DNA of 37,065 bases, from assembly GCA_022760435.1 (NCBI GenBank), contig JALEFY010000013.1, forward strand, positions 1 through 37,065, written 5' to 3'. Under the pieces are notes generated by a model. The model was not told where the DNA came from. It ran no database searches and worked only from the letters and a program-made list of their open reading frames with translations. Position 1 is the first letter of the stretch. The number at the start of each line of letters is the position of its first letter. Made by a program: the position numbers and the translations under genes. This DNA is from Neomegalonema sp. (GTDB lineage: Bacteria; Pseudomonadota; Alphaproteobacteria; Rhodobacterales; Rhodobacteraceae). Positions 34,926 to 37,065 of this stretch are shown here, piece by piece.

Positions 34926-34969
34926 TTACGAAAGAAGAAAGACCGGGGCAAATCCAATTGCCCCGGTCT
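34926..34969 (-). terminator. rho-independent terminator of typA
   Basis: A perfect 12-bp stem, AGACCGGGGCAA (34940-34951) with TTGCCCCGGTCT (34958-34969), and a 6-nt loop. On the minus strand it is followed by TTCTTCTTTCG. It lies about 100 nt past the typA stop and upstream of the XRE promoter, separating the two genes. Confidence 0.85.
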
Positions 34970-35069
34970 CGCCATTTCCATTCGCAATTTGCGACTCACG
35001 GTGAATCGCAACTGCGACAACGCCGATCGCAGCACCGACAGAGCGAAGCCGCTTACACGCGTTCTCCCG

Positions 35070-36887
35070 TCAAGCGGCAGTACGCGCCCGGCGCTTGCGC
35101 TCATGCGGATCGAGATAGCGTTTGCGGATGCGGATCGTGCTCGGGGTGACCTCGACCAACTCGTCATCGGCGATATAGGCGATCGCTTCTTCGAGGCTCA
35201 TCTTGGTGGCCGGGGTCAGCACGACCGCATCGTCCTTGCCCGAGGCACGCACGTTGGTCAGCTTCTTACCCTTGAGCGGGTTGACCTCCAGATCATTGTC
35301 CCGGCTATGCTCGCCGATCACCATGCCCTGATAGACCTTGTCCCCGGGCTCGACGAACATCTTGCCGCGATCCTCAAGGTTGAACAGAGCGTAAGGCACC
35401 GCTTCGCCATCCTCCATCGAGATCAGGACGCCGCGGCGACGACCGGGCATCTGGCCTTTATAGGGCGCCCAGCTATGGAACATCCGGTTGAGTACGCCGG
35501 TGCCGCGGGTGTCGGTGAGAAACTCGCCGTGATAGCCGATCAGCCCGCGCGACGGGACCAGCGCGATAATCCGGGTCTTGCCCCCGGCCGAAGAGCGCAT
35601 CTCGGTCATCTCACCCTTGCGGGTTGCGAGTTTTTCAACGACGACGCCCGAATATTCCTCATCGACATCGATCGTGCATTCTTCGATCGGCTCGAGGCGC
35701 TGGCCGTCCTCTTCACGCATCACCACTTGCGGGCGCGAGATCGACAGCTCGAAGCCTTCCCGGCGCATGGTTTCGATGAGCACGCCCATCTGCAATTCGC
35801 CGCGTCCCGAAACCTCGAAAGCCTCGCCGCCCGGCGTGTCGGCAACCTGGATCGCCACATCGCCCTCGGCCTGACGCATCAGACGGTCGCGGATCACCCG
35901 GCTTTGCACCTTGTCGCCATCGCGCCCGGCCAGCGGGCTATCATTGATGCCGAAGGTGACGGTGATGGTCGGCGGATCGATCGGCTGAGCCGGAAGCGGC
36001 CCTTCGACCGCCGGGTCGAGCAGGCTATCGGCAACGGTAGCCTTCGACATCCCCGCGATTGCGACAATATCTCCCGGCTCCGCCTTGTCGATCGGCTGAC
36101 GGCCCAGACCGCGAAATGCGAGGATCTTTGAGACCCGAAAGCGCTCGATCTCCGAACCATCGCGCGAGAGAGCCTTGAGCGTCTTGCCCGCCTCCAGCGT
36201 CCCGCTTTCCACGCGCCCGGTCAGGATGCGGCCCAGAAAGTTGTCCGCTTCCAGCGTCGTCGCCAGCATCTGGAAGGGCTCATCGGCATGCTTGACCTGC
36301 TCTGGCTCGGCGACGTGCTCGACGATCAGATCGAACAGCGGCTTGAGGCTGTCACGCGGGCCATCGAGCTCGGTATCGGCCCAGCCACTGCGGCCCGAGG
36401 CATAGAGCACCGGGAAATCGAGCTGATCTTCATTGGCATCAAGGCTGGCGAACAGGTCGAACACCAGATCAAGGGCGTTGTCCGGATCGGCTTCCGGCTT
36501 GTCGACCTTGTTCAGGACCACAATCGGCTTGAGCCCCAGGGCCAGAGCCTTTGAGGTGACGAATTTGGTCTGCGGCATCGGCCCTTCGGCGGCATCCACC
36601 AGCAGCACGACGCCATCGACCATCGACAAGATCCGCTCAACCTCGCCGCCGAAATCGGCGTGCCCCGGGGTGTCGACGATGTTGATCCGCTTGTCGCCCC
36701 ATTCAACCGAGGTGCATTTGGCGAAGATCGTGATGCCGCGCTCCTGCTCGAGCGCATTGCTGTCCATGGCCCGTTCGGCAACGACCTGATTGTCGCGAAA
36801 CGCGCCGGATTGTTTGAGAAGTTCATCGACCAGGGTTGTTTTGCCGTGGTCGACATGGGCGATGATCGCTACGTTGCGCAGTTCCAT
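35070..36887 (-). CDS. typA: ribosome-associated GTPase TypA/BipA
   Basis: The 605-aa translational GTPase is EF-G-like and assists 50S assembly and stress or cold growth. G1 is AHVDHGKTT (10-18), the switch I segment [10 protein letters not shown]3 DTPGHADF, and G4 [10 protein letters not shown]. Domains II-III follow, then the domain V/C-terminal region with [20 protein letters not shown] and [20 protein letters not shown], the BipA-specific end. All motifs are intact and length is standard. The start has no obvious Shine-Dalgarno but matches the family N-terminus [16 protein letters not shown] strong terminator lies downstream. Confidence 0.97.
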   Translation of the reverse strand: MELRNVAIIAHVDHGKTTLVDELLKQSGAFRDNQVVAERAMDSNALEQERGITIFAKCTSVEWGDKRINIVDTPGHADFGGEVERILSMVDGVVLLVDAAEGPMPQTKFVTSKALALGLKPIVVLNKVDKPEADPDNALDLVFDLFASLDANEDQLDFPVLYASGRSGWADTELDGPRDSLKPLFDLIVEHVAEPEQVKHADEPFQMLATTLEADNFLGRILTGRVESGTLEAGKTLKALSRDGSEIERFRVSKILAFRGLGRQPIDKAEPGDIVAIAGMSKATVADSLLDPAVEGPLPAQPIDPPTITVTFGINDSPLAGRDGDKVQSRVIRDRLMRQAEGDVAIQVADTPGGEAFEVSGRGELQMGVLIETMRREGFELSISRPQVVMREEDGQRLEPIEECTIDVDEEYSGVVVEKLATRKGEMTEMRSSAGGKTRIIALVPSRGLIGYHGEFLTDTRGTGVLNRMFHSWAPYKGQMPGRRRGVLISMEDGEAVPYALFNLEDRGKMFVEPGDKVYQGMVIGEHSRDNDLEVNPLKGKKLTNVRASGKDDAVVLTPATKMSLEEAIAYIADDELVEVTPSTIRIRKRYLDPHERKRRARTAA

Positions 36888-37011
36888 GAGTGCCGTTCAA
36901 ATAAGGAAAAAGTTGAGCGGCTTATGCCCCAAGCGATTCTATTGTGCAACGCACCTACTGCCTTGTCTCCCGATCCCGTCGAGAACACAGCGGAGCGACG
37001 CCTTATTGACA

Positions 37012-37048
37012 CGAAAAGAGGCCGGCTTGCGAGAAGCCGGCCCCTTTT
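37012..37048. terminator. terminator-like hairpin at the window end
   Basis: GGCCGGCTT (37020-37028) and AAGCCGGCC (37034-37042) form a perfect 9-bp stem with loop GCGAG. It is flanked by AAAAG on the left and CCTTTT on the right, so it can work in both directions. It probably ends a minus-strand gene lying beyond the window. Confidence 0.75.
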
Positions 37049-37065
37049 GGGAGAGGGAGATGATA

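Noticed and set aside
34989-36131. 380-codon plus-strand frame opposite typA
   Set aside because: Antisense to a fully conserved GTPase; no ribosome site or domain.

Overview
This is a GC-rich (roughly 60-65 % by eye) chromosomal stretch from an alphaproteobacterium. The gene families, the alpha-type XRE regulator and CarD proteins, the PodJ-like N-terminal motif and the near-CtrA boxes (TTAA-N7-TTAA variants) point to the dimorphic or stalked lineages (Caulobacterales, Maricaulales/Hyphomonadaceae, Parvularculaceae-like). The genus cannot be fixed from this sequence alone. No insertion sequence, prophage, CRISPR array or rRNA operon was seen. The layout is mostly housekeeping genes with several lineage-restricted ones.

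Region 1 (1-6.9 kb): tRNA-Ala(GGC), a MOFRL-type glycerate 2-kinase, an exported coiled-coil protein, a GNAT acetyltransferase coupled by an ATGA overlap to 3-mercaptopyruvate sulfurtransferase (sseA), a stand-alone SH3-like protein related to the nitrile hydratase beta subunit, infC with an apparent AUA start codon, and a FemAB-like acyltransferase.

Region 2 (6.9-15.6 kb): a 64-aa membrane protein, a FAH-family hydrolase and hydroxypyruvate isomerase (hyi), and then an orphan ParA-type ATPase with a small overlapping partner gene. The ParA gene is preceded by two tandem near-CtrA boxes and a large hairpin. These are followed by a PfkB-family kinase, an RTX calcium-binding protein, an aldo/keto reductase, hemJ, a small envelope protein and a DUF2799 lipoprotein.

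Region 3 (15.6-23.9 kb): trxB and pyrD are divergent. A three-gene unit (two hotdog thioesterases and a MATE transporter) is joined by ATGA overlaps and lies downstream of an 847-aa PodJ-like polarity-type protein with a C-terminal membrane anchor. A LOG-family protein follows.

Region 4 (23.9-37 kb): dapD-dapE (lysine/meso-DAP synthesis), carD, fdxA, an S4 RNA-binding protein coupled to a Suv3-like helicase with an acidic plus RG-rich tail, a periplasmic TPR protein, an SCP2-domain protein, an alpha/beta hydrolase, hisN, an XRE regulator with a dyad operator candidate, and typA/bipA.

The most promising under-described items are the ParA-like ATPase with its small partner (a possible cargo-positioning pair under cell-cycle control), the truncated PodJ-like scaffold, the thioesterase-thioesterase-MATE unit, and the RG-tailed Suv3-type helicase with its S4 partner. 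All family names come from reading motifs; no database search was run.
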